From Terriglobales bacterium (GTDB lineage: Bacteria; Acidobacteriota; Terriglobia; Terriglobales; Acidobacteriaceae): 64,000 bases of DNA. Under the pieces are notes generated by a model that did not search any database, was not told the DNA's origin, and was given only the letters and a program-made list of their open reading frames with translations. The position numbers were made by a program, and so were the translations under genes. Position 1 is the stretch's first letter. Each line of letters begins with the position of its first letter. Shown here piece by piece: positions 17,305 to 26,183 of this stretch. The DNA lies in contig DATMPC010000085.1 in the NCBI GenBank assembly GCA_035567895.1, positions 62,001 to 126,000 of the forward strand. The letters run 5' to 3'.

Positions 17305-18633
17305 TTGCGTTATCTTCCCAAGTCTCCTGCCGATCGCGAGGTGATGTTACGCGAGATCGGTGTCCATTCCGTTGACGATTTCTTCAAGGCTATTCCCGCC
17401 GAATACCGTCTGGATCGCGATCTAAAGGTTCCGCGGCAGATGGCGGAGTCGGAGATCATCGACTACTTCCGCGAGCGCAGCCAGGAGAACGCTGCCGGAT
17501 ACGCGGCGTTTTTGGGTGCTGGCGCTTACCACCACTACCGGCCGGTGATCATTGATGCTCTGGTGCAGCGCGGCGAATTCCTCACTTCTTATACCCCCTA
17601 CCAGGCAGAGATTTCTCAAGGCACGCTGCAGGCGATCTTCGAGTTTCAGACCATGATCTGCGAACTCACAGGAATGGAAATCGCCAACGCCTCTATGTAT
17701 GACGGCAGCACTGGCGCGGCGGAAGCGATCCTGATGGCAATGCGCGTCACCGGCCGCCACGAATCGGTAATCGCGCGGACGGTGCATCCGGAATATCGCG
17801 AGGTGATCCACACTTATCTCCATCATCGCGACATGCCTATGACGTTCGTCGGCTACCAGGAAGATACTGGTGAGACTAAGCTCGACGAACTCGAGAAGTC
17901 AGTCACTGATCGCACCGCATGTGTCTTGATTCAAAGCCCGAACTTCTTTGGCTCAATCGAAGACGTAGCAGCAATCGCCGAGATCGCGCACCGAAAGGGC
18001 GCACTGCTCGTGGTCTCAATCGCGGAAGCCCTGTCGCTCGGAATCGTAAAGCCTCCGGCAGAAGCTGACATCGTATCGATGGAGGCGCAGTCCTTCGGGG
18101 TGCCACTAGGATTCGGCGGGCCGTACGACGGCGTGCTCGGGGCGAAGGAAAAATACGTTCGTCAAATGCCGGGCCGTCTCGTCGGTGAAACCAAGGACAA
18201 GAACGGAAACCGAGGTTATGTACTTACGCTTTCCACACGCGAGCAGCATATTCGTCGCGAGAAGGCGACGTCGAACATCTGCACGAACCAGGCGCTGGTT
18301 GCGCTGATGTCCACGATCTACATGAATGTCTATGGACGCGAGGGCCTCAAAGACCTCGCCAAGCAGAACTTGGCCAAAGCCCACTATGCCGCCGGCGAAT
18401 TCGGAAAGCGAGCCAAGGTACTCTTCCCGCGCGGCAAACGATTCAACGAGTTCGTTGTGCAGAGCAAGGAAGATCCTCACGCAATCAACGATCGTCTTCT
18501 GGAAAAGAAAATCGTCGGAGGACTGTCGCTGAAGAAGTTCTATCCCGAATTGGGTAACGCCTCACTCTGGTGCTGCACTGAAATGAATACGCGCGAGCAG
18601 ATCGACGCCGCAATTCAGGCGGTGCACGCGTGA
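17305..18633 (+). CDS. gcvPA: Glycine dehydrogenase (decarboxylating) subunit 1
   Basis: 442 residues, the N-terminal half of the P protein in organisms where it is split. Typical segments: [19 protein letters not shown] at the start, [36 protein letters not shown] and [19 protein letters not shown]. With subunit 2 it forms the PLP enzyme that decarboxylates glycine and loads the residue onto GcvH. It starts with TTG immediately after the gcvH stop with no gap, so translation is presumably coupled. Its own stop overlaps the gcvPB start. Confidence 0.96.
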   Translation: MRYLPKSPADREVMLREIGVHSVDDFFKAIPAEYRLDRDLKVPRQMAESEIIDYFRERSQENAAGYAAFLGAGAYHHYRPVIIDALVQRGEFLTSYTPYQAEISQGTLQAIFEFQTMICELTGMEIANASMYDGSTGAAEAILMAMRVTGRHESVIARTVHPEYREVIHTYLHHRDMPMTFVGYQEDTGETKLDELEKSVTDRTACVLIQSPNFFGSIEDVAAIAEIAHRKGALLVVSIAEALSLGIVKPPAEADIVSMEAQSFGVPLGFGGPYDGVLGAKEKYVRQMPGRLVGETKDKNGNRGYVLTLSTREQHIRREKATSNICTNQALVALMSTIYMNVYGREGLKDLAKQNLAKAHYAAGEFGKRAKVLFPRGKRFNEFVVQSKEDPHAINDRLLEKKIVGGLSLKKFYPELGNASLWCCTEMNTREQIDAAIQAVHA

Positions 18634-20165
18634 TGAAGCCCCGCAAGGTTTCTCAGCACGTGAACCAGAACGAAGGATTGATCTTCGAGAAATCCTCTCC
18701 CGGTAAGAAGGCGTATAAACTGCCGCCGCTCGATGTGCCTGAGGTCAACCCCGAGAAGCTCCTCGGAGAGCAGGCGCGTGAAGACCTTGGGCTGATGCCA
18801 GAGGTCAGCGAGATTGAAATCATCCGCCATTTCACCCGGCTCTCAACGTGGAATTACGCGATTGACCTAGGCATGTACCCGCTGGGCTCGTGCACGATGA
18901 AGTACAACGCACGGGTCAACGAGTTCGTCGCAAGGCTCGAAGGGCTAGGGAACGCGCACCCCTATCAGCCGGAGAAGATTTCTCAGGGCGCGCTGCGTAT
19001 TATCAAGACGCTTCAGGAATGCTTGTGCGAGATCACCGGCATGGACACGATCACCCTCCAGCCGGCTGCCGGAGCTCATGGCGAGTTTACCGGGATCCTG
19101 CTGATCCGCGCATATCACGAGTCAAGAGGGAACCCGCGCAAGAAGATCATAATTCCCGATTCGGCACACGGCACCAATCCTGCAACGGCGGCCATCTGCG
19201 GATACGAGATCATCAACCTGAAATCGAACGCCGAAGGCATGGTCGATGCCAGCCTGCTGGCTTCGGTTGTCGATGACACCGTCGCCGGCATGATGCTCAC
19301 CAATCCCAGCACGATCGGCGTCTTCGAAAAAGAGATTCACCGCATTGCCGATGTCCTTCACGACAAGGGCGCGCTCCTTTACATGGACGGCGCCAACATG
19401 AACGCCCTGGTAGGGAAGACCCGCCCGGGAGATTTCGGCGTCGACGTGATGCATTTAAACCTGCACAAGACGTTCTCAACCCCACACGGCGGCGGAGGCC
19501 CGGGATCTGGCCCCGTTGCTTGCAAGAAGATTCTCGAACGATTCCTGCCCACGCCTGTGCTAACCACGCGTACAGACGGCAAACTAGGCTTCGAGTACAA
19601 CCGACCACAGTCGATTGGCCGCGTCCGCGCTTTCTATGGCAACTTCGGCATGTTCGTGCGCGCTCTTGCCTACATCTTCGCGAACGGTCCCGATGGTCTG
19701 CGCCAGACCACAGAAGATGCGGTCTTGAACGCAAATTACATTCGCAAGAAGCTTGAGGGAATCTATGAGCTGCCGTACAAGACCGGATCAATGCACGAGG
19801 TAGTCTTCAGCGATCATCTACAAACGCAAAACGGAGTCAAGACCGGAGACATTGCCAAACGGCTGATCGACTATGGCTTTCACCCGTACACAACTTCGTT
19901 CCCCCTGATCGTGCCCGGCGCGCTCATGATCGAGCCGACCGAGAGCGAATCGAAGGAAGAACTCGACCTGTTCATCGACGCGATGAAGTCGATCGCCCAA
20001 GAAGTGCAGGATGACCCGCAACTGGTGGTCAGTGCTCCGCACAACACTCGCGTCGCGCGCATGGACGAAACCACCGCCGCCCGCAAACCAATCCTGCGCT
20101 GGAAGCCTGAACAGAAAGCACAGGCTACACCAGCCCCGAAGCCCGAGTTGGTCGAGACGCGATAG
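18633..20165 (+). CDS. gcvPB: Glycine dehydrogenase (decarboxylating) subunit 2
   Basis: About 510 residues. The PLP-binding Lys279 lies in HLNLHKTFSTPHGGGGPGSG, the signature of the P protein. Other conserved parts are YPLGSCTMKYNAR, TLQPAAGAHGEFTGIL and DSAHGTNPATAA. The start is ATG 18633 in a TGATG overlap with gcvPA (GTG 18630 is an alternative). The C-terminal 30 residues (KPEQKAQATPAPKPELVETR) are a low-complexity tail beyond the usual end. The operon ends with an intrinsic terminator 9 bp downstream. No dihydrolipoamide dehydrogenase gene is in the window. Confidence 0.96.
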   Translation: MKPRKVSQHVNQNEGLIFEKSSPGKKAYKLPPLDVPEVNPEKLLGEQAREDLGLMPEVSEIEIIRHFTRLSTWNYAIDLGMYPLGSCTMKYNARVNEFVARLEGLGNAHPYQPEKISQGALRIIKTLQECLCEITGMDTITLQPAAGAHGEFTGILLIRAYHESRGNPRKKIIIPDSAHGTNPATAAICGYEIINLKSNAEGMVDASLLASVVDDTVAGMMLTNPSTIGVFEKEIHRIADVLHDKGALLYMDGANMNALVGKTRPGDFGVDVMHLNLHKTFSTPHGGGGPGSGPVACKKILERFLPTPVLTTRTDGKLGFEYNRPQSIGRVRAFYGNFGMFVRALAYIFANGPDGLRQTTEDAVLNANYIRKKLEGIYELPYKTGSMHEVVFSDHLQTQNGVKTGDIAKRLIDYGFHPYTTSFPLIVPGALMIEPTESESKEELDLFIDAMKSIAQEVQDDPQLVVSAPHNTRVARMDETTAARKPILRWKPEQKAQATPAPKPELVETR

Positions 20166-20173
20166 CTGTCCAG

Positions 20174-20198
20174 CCTGAGCTTTCGCCTCAGGTTTTCT
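20174..20198 (+). terminator. Intrinsic terminator of the gcv operon
   Basis: Six-base-pair stem CCTGAG/CTCAGG with a 7-base loop, followed directly by TTTTCT, 9 bp after the gcvPB stop. Confidence 0.65.
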
Positions 20199-20221
20199 CC
20201 GTGACTCCGTGTCTCCGTGGT
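20198..20221 (+). repeat. Three tandem octamers TCCGTGNN
   Basis: TCCGTGAC, TCCGTGTC and TCCGTGGT follow one another exactly between the gcv terminator and the next start codon. The 8-bp period matches the hairpin elements listed elsewhere. Confidence 0.6.
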
Positions 20222-20232
20222 GAAATGAATCT

Positions 20233-20505
20233 ATGTCCGTCTTCGACGATCACAAGGAAGAAATCGAAAAGCACGAGTTCATGATGGGCGCGGCCCGCGG
20301 GCGTCTTGCCGTCACCATGGATCTATTAACCGATGCGCTGATCCTGGTCGGCCAACACGGCGTCTACTGCACCAGTAACCGCAATCCGAGCAAGCCTGCC
20401 ATGGATCTTCAGACTGTTCTTTCTTCGATCAACGGAGCCAAAGAATTGGTCTCTTCTGTCATGGAGGATCTGCGCAAGCAACGCGACACCCCGAAGATCG
20501 GTTGA
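20233..20505 (+). CDS. Small soluble hypothetical protein
   Basis: 90 residues, mostly helical (DDHKEEIEKHEFMMGAARGR, LQTVLSSINGAKELVSSVMEDLRKQ), with a central VTMDLLTDALILVGQHGVYC. No known motif. It starts 67 bp after gcvPB, beyond that operon's terminator, so it is probably transcribed separately. Composition looks coding and the frame is clean, but the function is unknown. Confidence 0.6.
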   Translation: MSVFDDHKEEIEKHEFMMGAARGRLAVTMDLLTDALILVGQHGVYCTSNRNPSKPAMDLQTVLSSINGAKELVSSVMEDLRKQRDTPKIG

Positions 20506-20606
20506 ACCGATTTGTTTCGTACACTGAGACTTCCCCGTGCCTAAATGGACCAGACTTCCAACGCCTTCCCCGAGTAATTAAAAGTCATCCGATTTAAATT
20601 CAATTC

Positions 20607-20936
20607 ATGAGCACAATCCTCCTGTTGACGATTTCGAATGTCTTCATGACCTTTGCCTGGTATGGCCATCTCAAACATCGGCAAGCTCCGTTATGGGAAG
20701 CGATCCTCGCAAGCTGGGGCATCGCATTCTTCGAGTATTGCTTTCAAGTGCCAGCCAACCGGATCGGTTCTTACGAATTCACAACCGCTCAACTGAAGAT
20801 CATTCAGGAAGTGATTACGCTCATCGTGTTTGCTGTGTTCTCTGCGCTGTACCTCAAAGAGCAACTGAAGTGGAACTATGTTGCTGGGTTTGTGTGTATG
20901 GTGTTAGCCGTCTTCTTTGTGTTTAAGCGATGGTGA
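20607..20936 (+). CDS. DUF486-family small membrane protein
   Basis: 109 residues with four hydrophobic helices (about 2-20, 30-48, 68-86 and 90-107). The motifs FMTFAWYGHL, AFFEYCFQVPANRIG and the closing WNYVAGFVCMVLAVFFVF are those of the DUF486 family, which resembles half of an EamA/DMT drug-metabolite transporter. Such small proteins may work as dimers in the inner membrane; substrate unknown. It is the last gene before the tRNA-Arg. Confidence 0.85.
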   Translation: MSTILLLTISNVFMTFAWYGHLKHRQAPLWEAILASWGIAFFEYCFQVPANRIGSYEFTTAQLKIIQEVITLIVFAVFSALYLKEQLKWNYVAGFVCMVLAVFFVFKRW

Positions 20937-21045
20937 AAACAGTCCCGACTCATGCCCGTAAGCAAAAGCACAGGCTGCGGCTGACCTGCTCAGGCAGATG
21001 TTTTAAGACATTGCTGGTGTAAGCTATTGATACCTACCGCGAAGC

Positions 21046-21122
21046 GCGCCCGTAGCTCAGCTGGATAGAGCGATTGCCTCCGGAGCAATAGGTCGGGAGT
21101 TCGAATCTCTCCGGGCGCGCCA
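21046..21122 (+). tRNA. tRNA-Arg (anticodon CCG)
   Basis: 77 nt including an encoded CCA. Acceptor stem GCGCCCG pairs with CGGGCGC; D arm GCTC...GAGC; anticodon stem ATTGC/GCAAT around the loop CTCCGGA gives anticodon CCG; T arm GGGAG-TTCGAAT-CTCTC. The 3' half from the anticodon loop onward is duplicated exactly at 39113-39154, which marks this gene as an integration target. Confidence 0.95.
21077..21118 (+). repeat. Left attachment-site candidate inside tRNA-Arg
   Basis: This 42-bp segment runs from the start of the anticodon loop to the end of the acceptor stem and is identical, in direct orientation, to 39113-39154. Crossover within a tRNA anticodon loop is usual for tyrosine recombinases. 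The tRNA stays intact on this side. Confidence 0.8.
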
Positions 21123-21357
21123 TCTAACCTCTTTGGACTCAACGCTTACGTCGGATCCGGCATCAAACATGTTTTGGCGGACCATTGCGCCTGTTTCTTT
21201 CTTGGACCTGTGCCCCAAAACGTGCCACAAAAATCCGTGAAGCGGTGTTTGCCCGTATCTCGAAGCCCTTGAAATTCGCGGGCGGGTGGGCGGAATACGA
21301 CATCGCCGCACAACCGCCCTCACTCTGCTAATCGCGTTTGCCAGCAACGACAAATGC

Positions 21358-21834
21358 TCAGGAATAGTAGCGGAGGATCCACTCTGCTACGCAGCAAGGC
21401 TTTGACTGGTTTTCACGTTCGACTGCGACCGAGAACGTCACCTCGGATCCGTTCATCACTGTCTTGAAAGCTTGGACGGAGAATGTTGCGCGAACGCGTG
21501 AACCAGTCGGGACCGGAGCAGGAAAACGAACCCGATTCAGACCGTAGTTGATCATTATCCCGGCGCCGCGAATTTGGATAGCACTCCTGAACATCTGGCT
21601 GAGCAGCGACAGCGTTAGAAATCCGTGCGCGATTGTCGATCCATACGGAGATTCTCGCTGCCCTCGTTCGGAATCGAGATGGATCCATTGCCGGTCACCG
21701 GTTACCTCCGCGAACGCCTGGATACGATCGTGAGTTACCGCGACCCAGTCAGATTTTGCAATCTGCTGGCCCACCATCGTTTGAAACTCATCGACCGATT
21801 CCAGCACTAACGCATGCAATTGATCCATCGTCAT
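21358..21834 (-). CDS. MaoC-like (R)-specific enoyl-CoA hydratase
   Basis: 158 residues, a single hot-dog domain. The hydratase-2 catalytic pair Asp47 and His52 is present in VTGDRQWIHLD, and GSTIAHGFLTLSLLSQM is the conserved helix after it. Family members hydrate trans-2-enoyl-CoA to (R)-3-hydroxyacyl-CoA; this NodN-like subgroup is less well characterised. It is the last gene of the minus-strand operon kinase-phosphatase-dehydrogenase-hydratase, 40 bp after the acyl-CoA dehydrogenase gene. Confidence 0.87.
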   Translation of the reverse strand: MTMDQLHALVLESVDEFQTMVGQQIAKSDWVAVTHDRIQAFAEVTGDRQWIHLDSERGQRESPYGSTIAHGFLTLSLLSQMFRSAIQIRGAGIMINYGLNRVRFPAPVPTGSRVRATFSVQAFKTVMNGSEVTFSVAVERENQSKPCCVAEWILRYYS

Positions 21835-21874
21835 CTCTTCTGTCTCATCGATTAGCAGATGAGGCTCAGGTTTC

Positions 21875-23074
21875 TCAGCCTTGCCATTTCTTCAATTCCC
21901 ATTTCGCAATCGATTCCGCGTGCACCTCATCAGGCCCGTCAGCCAGACGCAGCGCTCGCACGTTGGCCCACGCTGCAGCTAAGAACGTGTCCTGCGAGAC
22001 CCCGAGTCCCCCATGCGCTTGAATGGCGCGGTCCAAAACACGCAGTGCCACATTGGGAGCTACTATTTTGATCATCGCGATTTCCGTTTGTGCGGCTTTG
22101 TTACCGACGGTATCCATCATGTGCGCTGCCTTCATGGTGAGCAGACGAGCCTGGTCGATCTCCATACGGGAACAAGCGATACCGGCGCGGATAGTCCCTT
22201 GTTCCGCTAACGTTTTGCCAAACGCCACACGATTCTGTGTTCGCTTGCACATCAACTCCAAGGCTCGCTCGGCAACCCCGATGCAACGCATGCAATGGTG
22301 TATCCGGCCGGGACCGAGTCTGCCCTGTGCGATCTCAAACCCTCGTCCTTCATCCAGCAATAAGTTCGATACCGGAACGCGGACATTCGTGAAACTGATT
22401 TCAGCATGGCCGTGCGGCGCGTGATCGTATCCAAAGACGGTGAGCAGCCGTTCCACCTTGACTCCCGGCGTATCCATTGGAACCAGAATCATCGATTGCT
22501 GCTTATGCTTGGGCGCTCCGGGATCAGTCTTGCCCATGAAAATTGCGACTTTGCAGCGTGGATCTCCAGCTCCAGAGGCCCACCATTTTTGTCCGTTAAT
22601 TACATAATCCATCCCCTCGCGGCGGATGCTTGATTGAATGTTGGTGGCATCCGAGGATGCTACATCGGGTTCTGTCATGGCAAAGCAGGAGCGAATTCGG
22701 CCTTCTAGCAGTGGATTCAACCACCGTTCTTTCTGTTCCGACGTGCCGTAACGGGAGATGACTTCCATATTTCCCGTATCCGGAGCCGAGCAGTTGAAGA
22801 CCTCGGGGGCAATCATGCTGCGACCCATAACTTCGCAGAGGGGAGCGTAGTCCAGATTGCTGAGGCCGGCGCCGTCTTCATCCGGCAGAAAAAGGTTCCA
22901 CAGACCTTCAGAACGGGCTCTTAGTTTCAGGTCCTCGATGAACGAGACAGGCTTCCACCGATCCCCCTCTACCTCCTGATTAAAGTGGGCTTCGTTTGGA
23001 TAAATGTTTTCTTCCATGAAGGCATTGAGCTTCTGCTGTAACAGCTTTGCTTTGTCCGACAGGTCAAAGAGCAT
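21875..23074 (-). CDS. Acyl-CoA dehydrogenase, ACAD10/11-like
   Basis: 399 residues. FAD/substrate motifs are [18 protein letters not shown] and [15 protein letters not shown]; the C-terminal half has [16 protein letters not shown] and [20 protein letters not shown]. The ending [22 protein letters not shown] is the form seen in ACAD10/11 and related bacterial enzymes rather than in short/medium-chain dehydrogenases, and no YEGT glutamate motif follows. In human ACAD10/11 an APH-like kinase domain is fused to such a dehydrogenase; here the APH-like gene lies two genes upstream in the same operon. It is 9 bp downstream of the phosphatase gene. Confidence 0.9.
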   Translation of the reverse strand: MLFDLSDKAKLLQQKLNAFMEENIYPNEAHFNQEVEGDRWKPVSFIEDLKLRARSEGLWNLFLPDEDGAGLSNLDYAPLCEVMGRSMIAPEVFNCSAPDTGNMEVISRYGTSEQKERWLNPLLEGRIRSCFAMTEPDVASSDATNIQSSIRREGMDYVINGQKWWASGAGDPRCKVAIFMGKTDPGAPKHKQQSMILVPMDTPGVKVERLLTVFGYDHAPHGHAEISFTNVRVPVSNLLLDEGRGFEIAQGRLGPGRIHHCMRCIGVAERALELMCKRTQNRVAFGKTLAEQGTIRAGIACSRMEIDQARLLTMKAAHMMDTVGNKAAQTEIAMIKIVAPNVALRVLDRAIQAHGGLGVSQDTFLAAAWANVRALRLADGPDEVHAESIAKWELKKWQG

Positions 23075-23083
23075 CGTTCACTC

Positions 23084-23806
23084 TCATCGGTAGGTGCGCA
23101 GGCTCTCGTCGATCAAATGCGGTGCTGCGTTGAAGGTGAGCAAGCGCAGATCGTTAGCTTTGAGTCGAAGAACACTGTAAGAAGAGTTTTGCAGGACCCC
23201 CGCGAGCCTCATGATCCGGTGATCAGAGATATCCAAAGCCAAACCGGTCCAGATAGCGACTGGCAGTGCGGAGGTGAACACAATCACATTGGTTTTATGA
23301 GTGCCGTTTTGCTCCTCTAATCCAGATCCAACACGTTTTCGAAAAGCGTCCCAGCTCTCACCCTGGTATGGATACTTGCGGGAAATCCATGCATTCAAAA
23401 TTTGGGAATCGCATGGCAGCCAGCGCCGATGAACCGCCGCTTGCTCTCCGTTGCTCAACCTGACCTGTCGTTGCATGGCTTCGTACTGCTGGCGAAAGCC
23501 AAGATCGTCGGCAGACATGCGCGGAGCGATCTCGCGATAAATCTGGTCGAGATTGAACTCATCCCATTCCCGCCTATTTACTACTTCGGGAAACTCCACT
23601 TCCATTTGTTGATAAACGGCCTGGACTTCAAAGGCTGTCTCTTGCTGTCTCCTCATGAATCCGGTATACGCAGCGGAAAATACAAGCCGCTGCCCCGCAA
23701 GATATTCGCCTAACAACTTCGCCTGGCGTCTTCCTAGATCTGAGAGATGATCGTATGCGTCACGAGTACCGGCTTGGCCATGACGAACGAGGTAGATGTT
23801 GCTCAA
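23084..23806 (-). CDS. Histidine phosphatase superfamily protein
   Basis: 240 residues. The N-terminal strand-loop NIYLVRHGQA contains the catalytic His9 and the RHG signature of phosphoglycerate-mutase-like enzymes; LSDLGRRQAKLLGEYL follows as expected. In the position of the second catalytic histidine the sequence reads VIVFTSALPVAIW, where relatives often have S-G/H-G, so activity may be altered. It could dephosphorylate a small metabolite. Its start overlaps the end of the upstream kinase-like gene by 4 bp (ATGA), so the two are translationally coupled, which hints at opposing or sequential roles. Confidence 0.85.
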   Translation of the reverse strand: MSNIYLVRHGQAGTRDAYDHLSDLGRRQAKLLGEYLAGQRLVFSAAYTGFMRRQQETAFEVQAVYQQMEVEFPEVVNRREWDEFNLDQIYREIAPRMSADDLGFRQQYEAMQRQVRLSNGEQAAVHRRWLPCDSQILNAWISRKYPYQGESWDAFRKRVGSGLEEQNGTHKTNVIVFTSALPVAIWTGLALDISDHRIMRLAGVLQNSSYSVLRLKANDLRLLTFNAAPHLIDESLRTYR

Positions 23807-24876
23807 CGGTTTCGCTCCACCAGCGATGCTGCCAATCGAACCAGTCCCTTCACCCTGCTGTCGAAATCGCGAAAGCGCGCGTCGGAAGTTTGTCCGCGAT
23901 GGAACCGGTAGTAGATTTGCTGCAGGATGACTGCCAACTTGAAGATCCCAAGAATCTCATAGTAGACAATGCGTGTCAGATCGCGTCCAGTGTGCTCGGC
24001 ATAGCGCGCGATGAATTCCTCACGGCTGTACCATCCCGGATTTGCGGTTAGCGCCTGCACGCCGTGGCTTCCGAGTTCCGGGGCTGCCGCCCAATACCAG
24101 TAGCACAAGCTTAAGCCCACATCCACGAGCGGGTCGCCAATCGTAGCCATCTCCCAATCCAGCACGGCCGCGATCCCATCCGGGGACTCAGCAGAGAGCA
24201 TTACGTTGTCGAGCTTGTAGTCATTGTGCACGAGTGTGGCTGGTGCAGACGCCGGCATCGTGTCACACAACCACCCAATTACAATTCCCATTTCGGGGAG
24301 ATCTTCAGTTTTTGAACGCTGCCACCGGTCCGTCCATCCGCGTACTTGCCGTTCGAGAAATCCCTCTGGCTTACCAAGCGCAAGAAGTCGGGACGAGTGA
24401 AGATCGACCGCATGTAGTCGGACCAGGCAGTCGATGAAAGCTTCACTGATCAAGCGGCTGTAATCTGGTAGACGTTCGATCTCCTGTGGAACGCGATCGC
24501 GCAGGATGATCCCGCGCCGGCGCTCCATGAGGTAAAAGACCGCCCCGATGACAGCAGGATCTTCGCACAAATGGAAGACGTTCGGCGCCTCGGGAAAATA
24601 TGGATGCAGCGCGTAGAGCACTTGGTACTCGCGCGCCATGTCGTGGGCTTTCGGCGCAACCGGGCCGAGCGGAGCACGCCGCAACACGTATTCCCGCCCT
24701 CCTGTTGCAAGCAGATAAGTCAGGTTGGAATGGCCAGAAGGAAACTGCTGAACTTCAAGCCTGGAATCCACGCCTTCTACTTTGCCGCGCAGATACTCGG
24801 CAAGGGTGGCCACATCGAGTTCTTCCCCTTTGCGGATCGCTGCGACATCTGAGTACGTCGTGGCGGAAGGGATCAT
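23803..24876 (-). CDS. APH-type phosphotransferase (ACAD10/11 kinase-domain-like)
   Basis: 357 residues from MIPSATTYSDVAAIR; the longer open frame to 25104 runs through the operator region and is unlikely. It has the aminoglycoside-phosphotransferase kinase fold: N-lobe with QQFPSGHSNLTYLL and YVLRRAP, catalytic Asp219 in LVHNDYKLDNVM and metal-binding Asp240 in AVLDWEMATIGDP. The family branch beside acyl-CoA dehydrogenases includes the kinase domains of ACAD10/11 and LvaA of levulinate catabolism, which phosphorylate a 4-hydroxyacyl-CoA. That substrate is inference here. First gene of the leftward operon, facing the alcohol dehydrogenase across a 254-bp promoter region. Confidence 0.88.
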   Translation of the reverse strand: MIPSATTYSDVAAIRKGEELDVATLAEYLRGKVEGVDSRLEVQQFPSGHSNLTYLLATGGREYVLRRAPLGPVAPKAHDMAREYQVLYALHPYFPEAPNVFHLCEDPAVIGAVFYLMERRRGIILRDRVPQEIERLPDYSRLISEAFIDCLVRLHAVDLHSSRLLALGKPEGFLERQVRGWTDRWQRSKTEDLPEMGIVIGWLCDTMPASAPATLVHNDYKLDNVMLSAESPDGIAAVLDWEMATIGDPLVDVGLSLCYWYWAAAPELGSHGVQALTANPGWYSREEFIARYAEHTGRDLTRIVYYEILGIFKLAVILQQIYYRFHRGQTSDARFRDFDSRVKGLVRLAASLVERNR

Positions 24877-25019
24877 CGGCAGGTAACCATAGCGAACTAC
24901 GGATTTGATGTCCAGAGGTGGGCGCCTATTCGTTTTGCGGACGGGCACTCTTATCCCAGATGTGAAGCAGCCTCTTCCAAAGATGTCTTGACAAGCCGCC
25001 ATTGCCGGTACTAAAACAC

Positions 25020-25052
25020 TGAACGCTTGTTCATTGAATGAACGTTTGTTCA
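25020..25052. promoter_or_regulatory. Tandem palindromic operator, probable TetR-family binding site
   Basis: Two 14-bp palindromes, TGAACGCTTGTTCA (25020-25033) and TGAACGTTTGTTCA (25039-25052), are separated by 5 bp, giving 19 bp between centres. The TGAAC-N4-GTTCA form is typical of TetR-family operators. They lie between the divergent operons starting at 24876 (minus) and 25131 (plus), and the TetR gene is the second gene of the plus operon. Control of both operons by this site is an inference. Confidence 0.75.
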
Positions 25053-25130
25053 GTTTGGACACAGCGCTGGCCCACCGCCATCCACGACGATGGCGATCTT
25101 CCAACGTAGGAAGGGGTATTTGTACCTGCC

Positions 25131-26150
25131 ATGAAGGCTGCGATATTGCACGAATTCAAGCAGCCGCTCGCTATTGAGCGAACTTCGGATCCGAAGCCCG
25201 CCGATGGTGAAGTTCTACTTCGAGTGGAAGCGTGCGGAGTGTGCCACTCCGATCTTCATATCGCAGACGGCGATTGGCCGCAATTCGCGCCGATCGTCAA
25301 GAAGCCGCTGATTCTTGGACACGAAGTAGTTGGTCGCGTCGTCGATAAAGGCACATCTGTCACCGGAGTAGAAACCGGTGACCGGGTTGGCGTGCCCTGG
25401 ATTTACTGGACGTGTGGTCAGTGTGAGCCATGTAGCGAAGGCAATGAGAACCTTTGCGCCCGCCAGATGATTACCGGTGTCAGCGTAGACGGAGGCTTCG
25501 CCGAACTCTTGCGCGCCCCTGCAAGTCATGTGCTCCGAATTCCCGAGAAGCTTTCCTCAAGTGAAGCGGCTCCGCTCTTCTGCGCGGGGGTGACTGTCTA
25601 TCGGGCGCTGAAGCAAGCGGATATGCTGCCACGACAACGGCTGGCAGTTTTTGGTGTCGGCGGACTGGGACACATGGCAGTTCAAATCGGTCGCGAATTG
25701 GGAGCGGATGTAACGGCCATTGATGTCTCCGAGCAAAAGCTCGAACTAGCAAAGTTATTGGGTGCCACATCCGCGATCAACGCAACGACGACCGATGCGG
25801 GGAAGCAACTGCGTAAGCAGGGCGGCGTACATGTGGCGCTGGTAACTTCGGCGGCAAGGGCTGCATATGACGCGGCCTTTCAATCCTTGAGGCCGGCCGG
25901 AACGCTGCTGGTCGTGGGATTGCCCGCAGAAAACATCTGTTTTCCCCCGATCATGATGGCATCGCGAGAGGTCTGCATTCGCGCATCGGCAGTGGGCACC
26001 CGTGAGGATGTGAATCAGGTACTCGCCCTAGCCGAGTCGGGCCGGATTCGTTGCCTCGTTTCAACTCGGGAACTCGATCAGGCAAACGAGGCGCTGCAGG
26101 ACTTGCGAGCTGGCAAGGTATCAGGTCGATTAGTGTTCAGTCTCAACTAA
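25131..26150 (+). CDS. Zinc-dependent alcohol dehydrogenase
   Basis: 339 residues, medium-chain dehydrogenase family. Catalytic zinc ligands Cys38 (ACGVCHSDLH) and His64-Glu65 (LGHEVVG), structural zinc site CGQCEPC...NLC near 98-112, and nucleotide-binding GVGGLGHMAVQIG about residue 180. It oxidises alcohols to aldehydes with NAD(P)+, closest in layout to AdhP/AdhA ethanol-type enzymes. It is the first gene of the rightward operon, just after the tandem operator, and could supply the aldehyde/ketone step for a hydroxylated substrate. Confidence 0.92.
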   Translation: MKAAILHEFKQPLAIERTSDPKPADGEVLLRVEACGVCHSDLHIADGDWPQFAPIVKKPLILGHEVVGRVVDKGTSVTGVETGDRVGVPWIYWTCGQCEPCSEGNENLCARQMITGVSVDGGFAELLRAPASHVLRIPEKLSSSEAAPLFCAGVTVYRALKQADMLPRQRLAVFGVGGLGHMAVQIGRELGADVTAIDVSEQKLELAKLLGATSAINATTTDAGKQLRKQGGVHVALVTSAARAAYDAAFQSLRPAGTLLVVGLPAENICFPPIMMASREVCIRASAVGTREDVNQVLALAESGRIRCLVSTRELDQANEALQDLRAGKVSGRLVFSLN

Positions 26151-26183
26151 CTGTAATTTCGAAGGTGCATCGAGACCGGGAAC

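Noticed and set aside
21123-21357. Integrase remnant next to the tRNA
   Set aside because: A minus-strand frame runs through here into the tRNA, but no tyrosine-recombinase motif (R-HxxR-Y box) can be seen. The position is suggestive only.
24877-25104. N-terminal extension of the kinase-like protein
   Set aside because: The open frame continues upstream, but it covers the operator palindromes and encodes arginine-rich sequence without family similarity; the start was placed at 24876.
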